From: CAVTLG01 sp963735495
GTDB lineage: Bacteria; Chloroflexota; Ktedonobacteria; Ktedonobacterales; Ktedonobacteraceae
Length of the DNA: 64,000 nucleotides
Reading direction: 5' to 3'
NCBI GenBank assembly: GCA_963735495.1
Contig: CAVTLG010000006.1
Coordinates: forward strand, 310,001-374,000
Below the pieces are notes generated by a model. That model worked only from the letters and a program-made list of their open reading frames with translations, did not search any database and had not been told where the DNA came from. Each line of letters starts with the position of its first letter. Position 1 is the stretch's first letter. Below are positions 55,231-64,000 of the stretch, piece by piece. The position numbers and the translations under genes were made by a program.

Positions 55231-55337
55231 TACCCTCTGGCGAGCCAATTTGATGGAGTAGTGATATTATAGTCATCATTATGGTATGATCTAAGCTGTA
55301 AAACTTGCTGATACTATTTACGAAGGGGTAAGTTTCT

Positions 55338-56825
55338 ATGGCCGAGGTAATTTCTACAACACTGATGGACCCGCAACTGTGGGCCGGAAAAATCTTCAAC
55401 GGTAGCTGGATCACGCCAGCAGACGGTGAGTATGCCGTCATCGAACCAGCCACGGGTATGCAGATTGGTAGCGTCGGACGGCCCGGGCTGAAGGATGTGC
55501 AGCAGGCAGCAGAACAAGCGGCGGAGGCGCAGCGGGCCTGGGCCCGTACCTCGTTTAACGAGCGCGCGCGGGTCTTGCGGCGGGCGGGAGAGCTGTGGGA
55601 GCAGCATGCCGCCGAGGTGCAGGAATGGCTCATACGCGAGTCGGGTTCGACGGCACCAAAGGCCGGCTTTGAGCTACACGTGACCGCCAATGAGTGCTAT
55701 GAGGCCGCCGCCCTGGCGACCCGACCCTATGGGCAGCTCTTACGCTCAGAGGACCCGGCGCGACTCAGCATGGCGCGGCGCGTACCGGCAGGGGTTGTCG
55801 GTGTGATTGCTCCATTTAATGTCCCCATCATTCTCTCTATTCGCTCTGTAGCTCCGGCTCTGGCGCTCGGCAATGCTGTGCTGCTCAAACCAGACCCGCG
55901 TACCGCTGTCAGTGGTGGAGTTGCTCTGGCGCGCATCTTTGAAGAGGCTGGCTTGCCGCCAGGTGTGCTCCACGTTCTGCCCGGTGGCGCTGAGATCGGT
56001 GAGGCGGTGGTGATCAATCCGCATGTACGTGTGATTAGCTTTACGGGTTCGACGAGCGCGGGACGCATCGTGGGTGAGCTGGCTGCCAGACATCTGAAGC
56101 GTGTGCATCTTGAGCTTGGCGGCGACAGTGCGGTGATTGTTCTGGACGATGCGGATTTGGATGCGGCTGTGGCGGCTGGCGCGTGGGGATCATTCTTCCA
56201 CCAGGGCCAGATATGTATGACGACGGGTCGCCACCTTGTCCACGAGCGTATCGCCGACGAGTATGTTGAGCGTCTCACAGCCACGGCCAGCAAGTTAACC
56301 GTGGGAGATCCCGCGAAGCAGCCGGTCGAGGTGGGGCCGATCATTGATGCGCGCCAGCGAGACAAGATCCATGGCTTTGTGACTGCCAGTGTAGAAGCCG
56401 GTGCTCGCGTCACCACGGGTGGCAGCTTTACTGGACTGTTCTATCGGCCCACGGTCCTGGCAGACGTCACGCCGGGTATGGCGGCCTATGAAAACGAGAT
56501 CTTTGGGCCGGTAGCTCCGGTCGTGAAGTTCTCGACGCTGGACGAGGCTGCGGCCCTGGCGGTGGGTACAGAGTATGGTCTATCGCTGGGTATTATGAGT
56601 AAGGATGTGATGAAGGCTCTGGAACTGGCCGAGCGTATCCCTACTGGCCTGGTCCACATCAATGATCAAACCATCAACGACGAGCCATTTGCCCCGTTTG
56701 GTGGAGTGGGTGCGTCCGGCAATGGAGCGCGTTTAGGTGGGGCAGAATGGAACATCGAAGCGTTCACCGAGACGCAGTGGGTGACGGTGCGCGGACAGAT
56801 CGCGCCCTATCCTTATCACGCGTGA
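55338..56825 (+). CDS. Aldehyde dehydrogenase (benzaldehyde/vanillin-dehydrogenase-like)
   Basis: 495 residues. AAGGGG lies eight bases before the ATG. NAD(P) loop ISFTGSTSAGRIVGEL, general-base Glu in VHLELGGDSAVI and nucleophile Cys in HQGQICMTTGRH; C-terminal PFGGVGASGNGARLGG. All catalytic residues are present. The aromatic neighbourhood suggests oxidation of an aromatic aldehyde to its acid, which could feed the CoA ligase or hydroxylase. Confidence 0.9.
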   Translation: MAEVISTTLMDPQLWAGKIFNGSWITPADGEYAVIEPATGMQIGSVGRPGLKDVQQAAEQAAEAQRAWARTSFNERARVLRRAGELWEQHAAEVQEWLIRESGSTAPKAGFELHVTANECYEAAALATRPYGQLLRSEDPARLSMARRVPAGVVGVIAPFNVPIILSIRSVAPALALGNAVLLKPDPRTAVSGGVALARIFEEAGLPPGVLHVLPGGAEIGEAVVINPHVRVISFTGSTSAGRIVGELAARHLKRVHLELGGDSAVIVLDDADLDAAVAAGAWGSFFHQGQICMTTGRHLVHERIADEYVERLTATASKLTVGDPAKQPVEVGPIIDARQRDKIHGFVTASVEAGARVTTGGSFTGLFYRPTVLADVTPGMAAYENEIFGPVAPVVKFSTLDEAAALAVGTEYGLSLGIMSKDVMKALELAERIPTGLVHINDQTINDEPFAPFGGVGASGNGARLGGAEWNIEAFTETQWVTVRGQIAPYPYHA

Positions 56826-57052
56826 GGGACGGTACTCGTAAGGTACCGGGGCGTACGCGAACCCGGTTGGATAATGAAATATGGTTGGGTAGGGGCGTCA
56901 CCTTCCACCATTTCGAGCATCGAACTTTGCAGCATGGCCCGCTCGCTACTTTGGGCCTACCATGGTCTCTCTCCCCGACAGAAAATTTGTTCTAGGAAAA
57001 AGAAAGAGAAGAAAAGGTAGGAAAGAAGAAAAGCAGCAAACAAGCCAGAAGA

Positions 57053-57098
57053 GATCGTCCTCTTGAAAGGACCTAAAAACTCAATCAGGAGGACGATC
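57053..57098 (+). promoter_or_regulatory. Hairpin covering the ribosome-binding site of the transposase fragment
   Basis: GATCGTCCTC (57053-57062) pairs perfectly with GAGGACGATC (57089-57098), which contains most of the Shine-Dalgarno AGGAGGA directly before the ATG at 57099. Transcripts starting upstream would hide the site, a known way for IS elements to limit translation of read-through mRNA. The gap 56826-57052 also holds a partial palindromic-repeat piece (TGGGTAGGGGCGTCACCTTC near 56885). Confidence 0.6.
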
Positions 57099-57320
57099 AT
57101 GAATGAATTCGACCTATTATTAGATCAATGGAGAGAACAAGTCAAGGAGATTTTTCCGGGATTGCATGCGTATCAACAAGAAAGTATGGCCCTTTGTGTT
57201 CAAGGACTCGTTCAGTCTGGCAACGCAGTGATGCAGAGAGCTACCATGGTGGGGCCCAAATTAACATCGGTCTTGGGGTCTAATCTCTTCACCGTCCAGC
57301 CAACTAAACTGACCCTATAA
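57099..57320 (+). pseudogene. N-terminal fragment of a transposase
   Basis: 73 residues beginning MNEFDLLLDQWREQVKEIF and containing FPGLHAYQQESMALCVQGLV, which resembles the N-terminus of full-length transposases with a PGL..Q......F..G motif. After NAVMQR the text changes (ATMVGPKLTSVLG) and soon stops, so the catalytic part is missing. A good ribosome-binding site precedes it. The family is recalled, not searched. Confidence 0.6.
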
Positions 57321-57429
57321 AGGGATTGCAATACGCACGAACAAAGTATACAGTTAATATCATACATTGCTCTCTTGAAATGAGCAATCGAAGATTGTTG
57401 TAAGTGACAGAGAGAAGAGGCAAGAACTT

Positions 57430-58425
57430 ATGGATGAGATATATTCCCACTCCAACAACGAAATGACTGGACCCTCGGAGTGGAGCACGCATCCAGAGGC
57501 TTCAGGTCATCATACCACGAACATCCTCCGGGATCACGAGATGTTTGATGCATCTCCTCAGGGGTTTGTCAATCCTGCCGATCTGCAAGCGCCAGTTGCT
57601 GGCTATCACTATACATTTTCCTTAGTGAAGCCGGAGAGGAAAGGTAAGGAGAGGAAGGATAAGGGTAGCGGTAGCAGCGGTGCTAAGAGAGACGAGTGGA
57701 TGGCGGAAGTAAAACCATATGATGGGGACCCTCCCAAAGCAAGGAACGACCTTCCCCTCCGCTTAGGAAGCCCTCTGAGCGGCGACAAATATGACAAAGA
57801 ATATCCAGGGAGTTCCACGGGCTTTCAAGAATTATTAAAGGAGATAAGGGATAATAAAGGAAGAAATGATGCAAGACCAACAACAATTGATATAAAAAAT
57901 GCAGAAGAGAAAGGTTTTGAAATGGTCGGTCCTCTTAAAAATGAAACACCAGGGAGAGAAGACAAAAAAAATAAAAATTATAATAGTAGAAATAGATCGG
58001 ACCAAGATATATATGGTAATCTAAAAAAAATGATCAATGTATTAGGTGAATTTGGTATTAATGAAGAGAATATACACATTAGTAAATATAAGAATTATAA
58101 GAGATTCTTTCAGAGATTGAGAGAATTGAATCCCAATATTGACAAGAACGCGGTTATGGCGGCTGCTGGCATCTCTATAAGCAGAAAAAGGAAAGGCAAG
58201 GAGATTACTAGCAGTAGCACCACCCGTGCCGACGCTGACAATCCCCGCATGGGTTACGATGATATGCAGCGGTTGTCGCAGGCAGGCTACGGCGCGCCAC
58301 AGCAGCCAGCGAGACCCGAAGAGGCACCTCCTGGGATGCGGTTCTACGAAGGGTACGGCTTGCAGCCAGATAATGTAGGGTATATGGAGCCGTCCTCATA
58401 CCCGCGACCAGAGGACCCCCAATGA
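57430..58425 (+). CDS. Lysine-rich hydrophilic protein of unknown family
   Basis: 331 residues, no signal peptide or membrane segment. Three zones: residues 1-140 with average composition and a KPERKGKERKDKGSGSSG tract; 140-245 very AT-rich DNA coding Lys/Asn-rich text (DKKNKNYNSRNRSDQDIYG) and a possible helical domain (NLKKMINVLGEFGINEENIH); 245-331 Gly/Pro/Tyr-rich and G/C-richer (GYGAPQQPARPEEAPPGMRF). The coding text is continuous. It may be a chimera or a recently acquired gene. I do not recognise any domain. Confidence 0.6.
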   Translation: MDEIYSHSNNEMTGPSEWSTHPEASGHHTTNILRDHEMFDASPQGFVNPADLQAPVAGYHYTFSLVKPERKGKERKDKGSGSSGAKRDEWMAEVKPYDGDPPKARNDLPLRLGSPLSGDKYDKEYPGSSTGFQELLKEIRDNKGRNDARPTTIDIKNAEEKGFEMVGPLKNETPGREDKKNKNYNSRNRSDQDIYGNLKKMINVLGEFGINEENIHISKYKNYKRFFQRLRELNPNIDKNAVMAAAGISISRKRKGKEITSSSTTRADADNPRMGYDDMQRLSQAGYGAPQQPARPEEAPPGMRFYEGYGLQPDNVGYMEPSSYPRPEDPQ

Positions 58426-58479
58426 GAGATGAAAACGCGCAAAATGGTTTCGCTTTGCCTAGATTTCTCCCTGCTATGA

Positions 58480-58536
58480 GAGACCATTCAAATTCGGATA
58501 TAAACTGTATTTCGAGCAGCGAATTTGAATGATCTC
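58480..58536. repeat. Strong 17-bp inverted repeat after the unknown gene
   Basis: GAGACCATTCAAATTCG (58480-58496) pairs with CGAATTTGAATGATCTC (58520-58536) with one mismatch, around a 23-base loop. No T-run follows. It may be a transcript-stabilising hairpin, a regulatory site or the scar of an element. Confidence 0.6.
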
Positions 58537-58695
58537 GAAGCAAAACCAGTGTCCCACTACGCCCTCTCATTTCTGACGTCGGCTCATGGGCTTACCTCCC
58601 CATTCCTTCAGCAATGTGCGGCTGTAGTGTGCCTGCCATGCTCTGCCATGAGGAGTGCAGAGATGCAATAGAAAGAGGTAAGGTATAGAAACATA

Positions 58696-61392
58696 TCACG
58701 GCTCTGGCAAATTTTGTAGGGAATGGTCCGTCGTTTCGGCGAGGGGGAAGCTGAACCAGAAGGTAGCACCTTTGCCCGGTTCACTCTCTATACCTACATT
58801 GCCCCCTTGTAGCTCGACCACCGTGCGGCTGATGTGCAGGCCCAGGCCCAGGCCGACCCCTGAGCCACTTTTAACGACTATCCCTGGCACACGGTAGAAG
58901 CGTTCCCACAGATGCTGTTGCTGCTCTAGAGTCAAACCCGGTCCCTGGTCCTGGACGGAGACGTGTACGTGTGACCCGATGCACTCCACGCGAACATCTA
59001 TAGGCTTACAAGCCTCAGAGTATTTGAGTGCATTGGAGAGGTAATTGGTGATGACCTGGCGGACACGGTCAGCATCCACCATCACCGGGGCTGCCCCTGG
59101 TACGTCAATAGACACATTGATCGTGCGTTCTGGCTCCTGGCAACGCTGATCTTCGACCACCTCCTGCACCAGTGCCACCAGATCGTACTGTGTGGGATGC
59201 AACTCCAGCCGCTCAGTCTCAATGCGCGAGACATCCAGTAAATCGCTGACCAGTCAATTCTGCAAGTTCACCTGGCGCTCAGCACGGTTCAGCAGATCTT
59301 CTATCAAATGCAGGCACTTATTGACGTCTGGCGGAAGGTCTGTATGCTGTTTGAACAGACGGGCTAACTGTCGTTTGGCGAACTGGACACTGGCGCGGAT
59401 CGTCGTGAGTGGCGAGCGCAACTCGTGACCGGCAATGCCCAGGAACTCGTCTTTCAGGCGATTGGCAGAGCGTGCTGCCAGCTCGGCGGCCTGTAACTCG
59501 GTGCGTTTGCGGATCAGTCGCTCGCGTTCGATGACGACGGCAGCTAGCTTCGCACTGGCCTGCATGAGGGTCATCTCTTCCAGGAGCGGGTAATGATGCT
59601 CGGTCGTGCTATGGTCAATGGAGAGAAAGCCAATGAGCTGTTCGCCGAGTCGCATCGGGGCACATAACACTTGATGTGAGCTATACGTCAGGAGACCAGC
59701 AGCGGGAGTAGCCAGGTTAAAGCACATCGTTTCCCCTCGTGAAAGCCTGACGAGATCGGACGTGCGGAAATAGTCCTGCAAGCGTATGCGTGGTATGTTT
59801 TCTCTGAGCTGCTGCTCAACCTCTGGCAAGAAGCCAACCGCAGCGGTAAGTTGTGGCGGTTGCGACTCATTGCCTATCTCGATCATACTGGCGGTCTGGC
59901 TTCCCAGCAACTCGCAGGTCAGTTCGACCAGGCTCTGTGCTGTAGCTTGCCGTGTGGTCATAACTGCTTCTTCGGGTGCGCTTTCCTCTGCTGGAATATG
60001 CACCATCACCTCTGCCATCTTCAGTAGCGTCTCCAGCGCAGCTTGCGTTCGTCTCTGCAGCAGACGTCGCTCCGTCACATCGCGGCAGCGCAGTACCCCT
60101 CCGATTATCTGTCCATCCTGTCCATAAATAGGCATACCACTGATACTCACATACTGGATGGTTCCGCGCAATTTTGTGCGTAGAAGCACTTCCGTTTCAT
60201 GGAGCTGTTCTCCTCTGCGCAACTTATTGCTTGGCCACTGCTTCCTGGGCAGGGGCTGTCCCTGCTCATCTAGCAATTCAAATGCTGTAACATGGTCTAA
60301 ATCAAGCGCAGCTCCATCTGGCAGACCGAGGAGCCTTCTGGTAGCTTGATTGATGCGTACTAGACCACTGTGTATATCCAGGATGATGAGGCTATCACTG
60401 ATCGCTTCAAAGACTGTTTCCATCTCGTGGGCGCGCTGTTCGGCCTGTTGTTCGGCCTGTTGCAGGGCACGTTCCAGGCGCTTGTGATCCGTAATGTCAA
60501 CGGCGGCGACAACGCCACCCGTGATGGTCCCGTTCTCATCCCGTATGGGAGCGGCTGCATGTAAGAGTGTCTTATATTGGCCGTCAAAGGTCTGGATATC
60601 GATCACTTCTCCCTGTGAAACTTCACCTTTGGTGACGGCACGCGCCATCGCCCAATCCTCTGCAGCCACTGGCTGGCCGGTTTTGGTCCACCATGCCTTA
60701 TACTGCCCGTACTCTGCAAAGCTTTCCGCGTGAGGAAATGTCTGCCCCCACTCCTGCAAGGTTGCGCCATTGCGCTGTACAATACGACCTTGCTGATCCG
60801 CAATGACCACGCCAACAGGCAATACCTCCAGAACCGTGGCGAGTTTCCGTGCCGCTGCCTGCGCCTGAGCACGTAGCTCGCGTTCTTTTTGTAATCTTTC
60901 AATATGACTATGCTGCGTATGACTGGCAATCAGGCTGACGATGAACCCGATGAGCAGGTAGAAGCTGATGCCAACGACGTCTGCTGGCTCACTGATAAAG
61001 AGAGTAAAATGGGGCGGAAGGACAAAAAGGTCCAGGAGCAGAGCACCGATCAATGTTGCCGCGCCCCCAGGTGCAGCTCCCCAACCTAATGAAATCAAAA
61101 GGACGACAAGAATGACAGGCGCTTCGACAAAGCTGAATTCGGGATACGTGCGCACCAGTAATGAGACGAACGCAACCGCCGCCGACTGCAAGAGGAAGGC
61201 AAACGCGTAACCCATGAACGCTGGCTGAAGAGGGGCAGGCAACCACGCGGACACGAAGGTATGCGCGGAGAACCAATGACACACGCTTCTCCACCAGGAA
61301 AGTAACAGCGCACTTACTGATGAAGCCATCCTGGTGTGTGGATTGCTCTTAGCTTTAGCAGAAGTCTCATGCGATGAGTTATCCAGTTTCAT
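58696..61392 (-). pseudogene. PAS/GAF sensor histidine kinase split by an in-frame TGA
   Basis: The reading frame is continuous from 61392 to 58696 except for one TGA at 59254-59256. Domains in order: DUF4118-type membrane region (about 45-150), PAS (180-300), PAS (310-430), GAF (about 440-600), HisKA with His in LGIAGHELRSPLTTIR (about 655-680). The stop falls in the dimerisation helix (RAERQVNLQN, stop, LVSDLLDVSRIE). The ATPase domain beyond has NYLSNALKYS, VQDQGPGL and GLGLGLHISRT. A CGA-to-TGA change would explain it. Translation could restart at a TTG (59202), leaving a separate ATPase domain. Confidence 0.85.
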
Positions 61393-61586
61393 AATGTCAC
61401 AATCTTAATTATAGAGACACCCTTGTTTGCCTCTTCCACGACGGAGGGGTTGTCGCTCCCATATCTTTTCAACAGAGAACCTGGCTATTGAACCTGTGAG
61501 GAAAGCATAGCATAGGTAACACGCTAGACAGTAGTTGTGTGTTACGAATTGGCACAAGGAAGAGATGTGCAATGATTGACGGTTCT

Positions 61587-62378
61587 TCAGAGATCTTTTT
61601 CTGGAGGGTCTTCGGCCACAGCGCGCAGCACACGCGCGACTGTAGGTGGCTGTGTTTCCGCTTCGCGTCGTTCATCGGGAGGTGTTGGTGCTGGACGCGG
61701 ACGTACAGGCAGCGTAGGGGCTTCGGGAGAAAGACCGATTTTGAGGTCAACGAAGCGGCGGAAGCCGGGCGAATAATAATTGCGCTCCTCGCGCCACATG
61801 CTGCGTAGATAGGTCTCACTGAGTATTTTACCCATATAATCTTCCCACTCCGACCAGATATTTTTAGGCAAACCACCCATCTGAGCCTGTGTCCAGATAT
61901 GTTCGAAGAAATCGAGCAGGGCCGTTCCGAGCCAACGTACGCGTTCGCGTAACTCAGGATCGAGCGTAGATGGAAACTCATTGGGATGAGAGGTCGCGTT
62001 GTTTTCGCCGGATGATGCCGGTTGAGGGCGCATCAAGATACGGCTTGCCTCGGGATAGGTCATCATGAGTTCGCCGATGTGTGCCTCTGCGTCATAGAGA
62101 CTCTGAAAGGTCGCGCTGTAAATCGTCTCGGTAAAGACACGGGTTTGCGCCGTCATTTCCCTGCTCTGCTCAATGAGCGCAGTTGTTTGCAGTCGCATGG
62201 CCCGCGTCTGTACCGCAAGCAGATAGAGTGTAGCTGGCAACACCAGCGCTTGTAAGACCGCCGCGGCCAACCCAATCAGCGAGACAATCTGGTCAAATGA
62301 AAGATTGGCAATGACCAGGGCAACGAGCAACATACCTCCTCCATGTGTGCTAACCACTAAGATCATGTCTGGTTTCAT
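61587..62378 (-). CDS. Hypothetical membrane protein
   Basis: About 263 residues from the ATG at 62378. An earlier start at 62441 would draw its N-terminus from repeat R2 and is less likely. Two hydrophobic segments (about 10-25 and 35-60), then a long soluble part with ETIYSATFQSLYDAEAHIGE and WLGTALLDFFEHIWTQAQMG. A Pro-rich tail follows. This is the general look of two-helix proteins with a DUF-type cytoplasmic domain; I cannot name the family. Confidence 0.6.
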   Translation of the reverse strand: MKPDMILVVSTHGGGMLLVALVIANLSFDQIVSLIGLAAAVLQALVLPATLYLLAVQTRAMRLQTTALIEQSREMTAQTRVFTETIYSATFQSLYDAEAHIGELMMTYPEASRILMRPQPASSGENNATSHPNEFPSTLDPELRERVRWLGTALLDFFEHIWTQAQMGGLPKNIWSEWEDYMGKILSETYLRSMWREERNYYSPGFRRFVDLKIGLSPEAPTLPVRPRPAPTPPDERREAETQPPTVARVLRAVAEDPPEKDL

Positions 62379-62403
62379 CTCGATATTGGCCAAAAGTCTG
62401 GGG

Positions 62404-62516
62404 TCTTCGTCCTTGAGGGAGAAATGGGGTAGGGGCGTCACCTCGCGTGCGCCCCGGGCGGTCGCCAGGACACGCCCCTACCCCATTTCCCAACGTTTTT
62501 CCCCAGAAGGATGGAG
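62404..62516. repeat. Palindromic repeat R2, uninterrupted copy
   Basis: AAATGGGGTAGGGGCGT and its perfect complement flank a 32-base G/C-rich centre with CACCTCGCGTGCGCCCCGGG. It matches R1 (5610-5890) without the inserted 160-bp element, so it shows the empty site. Confidence 0.88.
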
Positions 62517-62540
62517 AGCCAAAGTCTGCGCAAATACTAT

Positions 62541-63431
62541 CTAACGTGCGTTAGCTCCTACCACTTTATTTTTAAGGCTACCAATGTGTTCAACCTCAAC
62601 CTCAACTACGTCGCCGTCGCGCAAGAAAATTGGTGGTTTGCGGCTCTGGCCCACACCTGCGGGCGTTCCTGTCGAGATAACATCGCCTGGCACCAGCGTC
62701 ATAACCTGACTGATAAAAGACACGCACTTTGCCACTGAAAAGATCATCTCGCGTGTTGTGCCATTTTGCAGTACTTGACCGTTTACACGGGCGATCACCT
62801 TCAGATCCTGGGGATCAGGAATATCCGTGGCAGGCACAATGCCAGGACCTAGCGGGCCGAACGTATCAATCGCCTTGCCGATCATCCACTGGTTGGTGAG
62901 GAACTGCCAATCGCGCGCGCTCACATCGTTCATCGCGCAGTAACCGGCCACATATTTCAGCGCATCCTGTTCGCTCACATCTTTGGCCGTGCGCCCGATG
63001 ATCACCGCCAGTTCAGCCTCGTAATCTATCTGCGTACTGAAGCCGGGCAGCACAATGTCATCATAGGCACCAATCAACGAATTGCGAAACTTGGGGAACA
63101 ACACCGGCACCTTTGGCAACTCCATATGTGACTCAGCCGCGTGGTCGGCATAGTTGAGTCCCACACAAATAATCTTGTCGGGGTCTGGTATGGCCGGTCC
63201 CAGTTGTAGAGATTGTAGTGGAAGAAGTTCATGGGCACCGGCCTCCAGGAGACGCCGGGCCTTTGCCAGTGTCGTGGCGAGCGTGTCCTGACCCGCTTCA
63301 AGCAACGCACGTACCGTATGGGTCTGGGTATCAAATGTATAGACGACCGTAGCGGGTACTACCTGTCCATCCTGCTCAATACCCGCGCGCCACGGCTCCT
63401 GCGCTGTGGTGCGATAACTAATAATTTGCAT
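62541..63431 (-). CDS. Second fumarylacetoacetase-family hydrolase
   Basis: About 296 residues from the ATG at 63431 (AAAGG ten bases upstream). Core KIICVGLNYADHAAESHMEL, metal ligands in IDYEAELAVIIGR and the end VISTGTPAGVGQSRKPP. Similar to the 49375 gene but clearly diverged, so probably a different 2-oxo acid or acylpyruvate substrate. It stands alone on the minus strand, divergent from the dehydrogenase at 63879. Confidence 0.87.
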   Translation of the reverse strand: MQIISYRTTAQEPWRAGIEQDGQVVPATVVYTFDTQTHTVRALLEAGQDTLATTLAKARRLLEAGAHELLPLQSLQLGPAIPDPDKIICVGLNYADHAAESHMELPKVPVLFPKFRNSLIGAYDDIVLPGFSTQIDYEAELAVIIGRTAKDVSEQDALKYVAGYCAMNDVSARDWQFLTNQWMIGKAIDTFGPLGPGIVPATDIPDPQDLKVIARVNGQVLQNGTTREMIFSVAKCVSFISQVMTLVPGDVISTGTPAGVGQSRKPPIFLRDGDVVEVEVEHIGSLKNKVVGANAR

Positions 63432-63652
63432 GTACAACTGCCTTTCACCATGTATCCTGGCCTTCTTGCCTGGGTCAGAAGAGCAGACAACTCACTATAT
63501 CTTACCATATTAATTTGCTGTACCTCGCAGAGCTTCATCAGCAGTTCTCTGACCTCATCCGCGCGTGTAACTTTTAGCTTCCTCGTCTCGTGCTAGATTT
63601 GTATGAGTTTGCAGGATGCACTTCAGACGTATTATTTGTAATGGTGTCTGTA

Positions 63653-63840
63653 ACTATTCAGGGAGATGAGTGTACTCGCGTAGGGACAAGCCCTTGCGGT
63701 TGTCCAGGGAGGACAGATGGCAGGGGATGGGCCGCCGCGAGGGACGCCAAGACTTTTTTCCCTGGTCCAGGGCAGGAGATGGGCAGCCAAAAAAGGTCTT
63801 GGCTCGGCCCCTACGCGAGCCTCCGGGGTACCTGAATAGT
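63653..63840. mobile_element. TA-flanked MITE, copy C
   Basis: 188 bp with ends ACTATTCAGG and CCTGAATAGT between TA dinucleotides (63651-63652, 63841-63842), same orientation as copy A. The ends differ by one base from A and B on both sides, so both ends changed together. It lies 38 bases upstream of the next gene and may carry or displace its promoter. Confidence 0.85.
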
Positions 63841-63878
63841 TACCTTTGTCTTTTGACTATAGCGAAAGGAAGGAACAG

Positions 63879-64000
63879 ATGACCGTTGGTAGACAGGCTG
63901 ACAAGCAGCCACAGCTTGGGTTTATGGGCATGGGGCATATGGGCCGCCTCATGGCGATACGTCTGCTTCAGGCAGGCTATCAGCTCTCCATCTATGATCG
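63879..64000 (+). CDS. Beta-hydroxyacid dehydrogenase, N-terminus only
   Basis: Runs off the window after 40 codons. GGAAGGAACAG precedes the ATG. LGFMGMGHMGRLMAIRLLQA is the Rossmann GxGxxG of the 6-phosphogluconate/3-hydroxyisobutyrate dehydrogenase family, which oxidises beta-hydroxyacids with NAD(P). Substrate cannot be told from this part. Confidence 0.75.
   Translation, partial: MTVGRQADKQPQLGFMGMGHMGRLMAIRLLQAGYQLSIYD

Overview
The window looks like chromosomal DNA of a large-genome, filamentous-type Chloroflexota, most likely class Ktedonobacteria. This is inferred from gene content, not from a database search. The indicators are a membrane Ser/Thr kinase with a concanavalin-like C-terminal domain, an aa3-type oxidase cluster fed by a cupredoxin, an archaeal-style XPB-Bax1 pair, ComEA/ComEC, a GH87-like secreted glucanase and dense small repeats. 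Base composition is near balanced, except for a clearly AT-rich island at about 20.0-25.4 kb.

Layout. 0.1-4.8 kb: LysM-like surface protein, Ser/Thr kinase, DUF3891 protein. 4.8-9.0 kb: a NarL-type two-component pair flanking an FMN-dependent 2-hydroxyacid dehydrogenase. 9.3-11 kb: two hypothetical proteins. 11.0-14.9 kb: XPB helicase and Bax1 nuclease, overlapping, then a degenerate tyrosine recombinase. 15.2-19.6 kb: zinc-ribbon membrane protein, ComEC, a small membrane protein and ComEA (DNA uptake). 20.2-24.9 kb: DUF3644 protein with a HEPN-like RX4H motif, cytosine-5 DNA methyltransferase and Z1-domain ATPase, which I read as a possible defence cassette. 25.4 kb: tRNA-Arg(CCG). 25.9-28.3 kb: two exported beta-propeller proteins. 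28.9-36.5 kb: cupredoxin, cytochrome c oxidase subunits II, I and III, CtaG, Sco, heme O synthase and TlpA-like thioredoxin. 36.9-40.1 kb: GH87-like enzyme with two recently duplicated malectin-type modules. 40.3-44.0 kb: reductase, hydrolase, and an SDR/TetR divergent pair with a clear operator.

44.2-50.3 kb is a minus-strand aromatic catabolic operon: fumarylacetoacetase-like hydrolase, a frameshifted DinB-fold protein (possible maleylpyruvate isomerase), gentisate-dioxygenase-like bicupin, FAD monooxygenase and benzoate-CoA-ligase-like enzyme. An IS4-type element (50.5-52.1 kb) separates it from an IclR regulator with an apparently leaderless promoter. A WD40 membrane protein, an aldehyde dehydrogenase, a second fumarylacetoacetase-like gene and the start of a beta-hydroxyacid dehydrogenase follow. 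Between them lie a transposase remnant, an unrecognised lysine-rich protein and a hybrid histidine kinase split by one in-frame TGA.

Three repeat systems can be read directly. (1) A TA-target MITE of about 200 bp in three copies (1.2, 55.0, 63.7 kb). (2) A G/C-rich palindromic repeat (5.6, 47.2, 50.4, 62.4 kb). (3) An IS4-type element plus a 160-bp non-autonomous relative with the same 16-bp ends; both sit in the same 8-bp site (ACCTTGCG) inside copies of repeat 2. Several genes carry single-base lesions (transposase, DinB-like gene, histidine kinase), which are either real decay or assembly errors.
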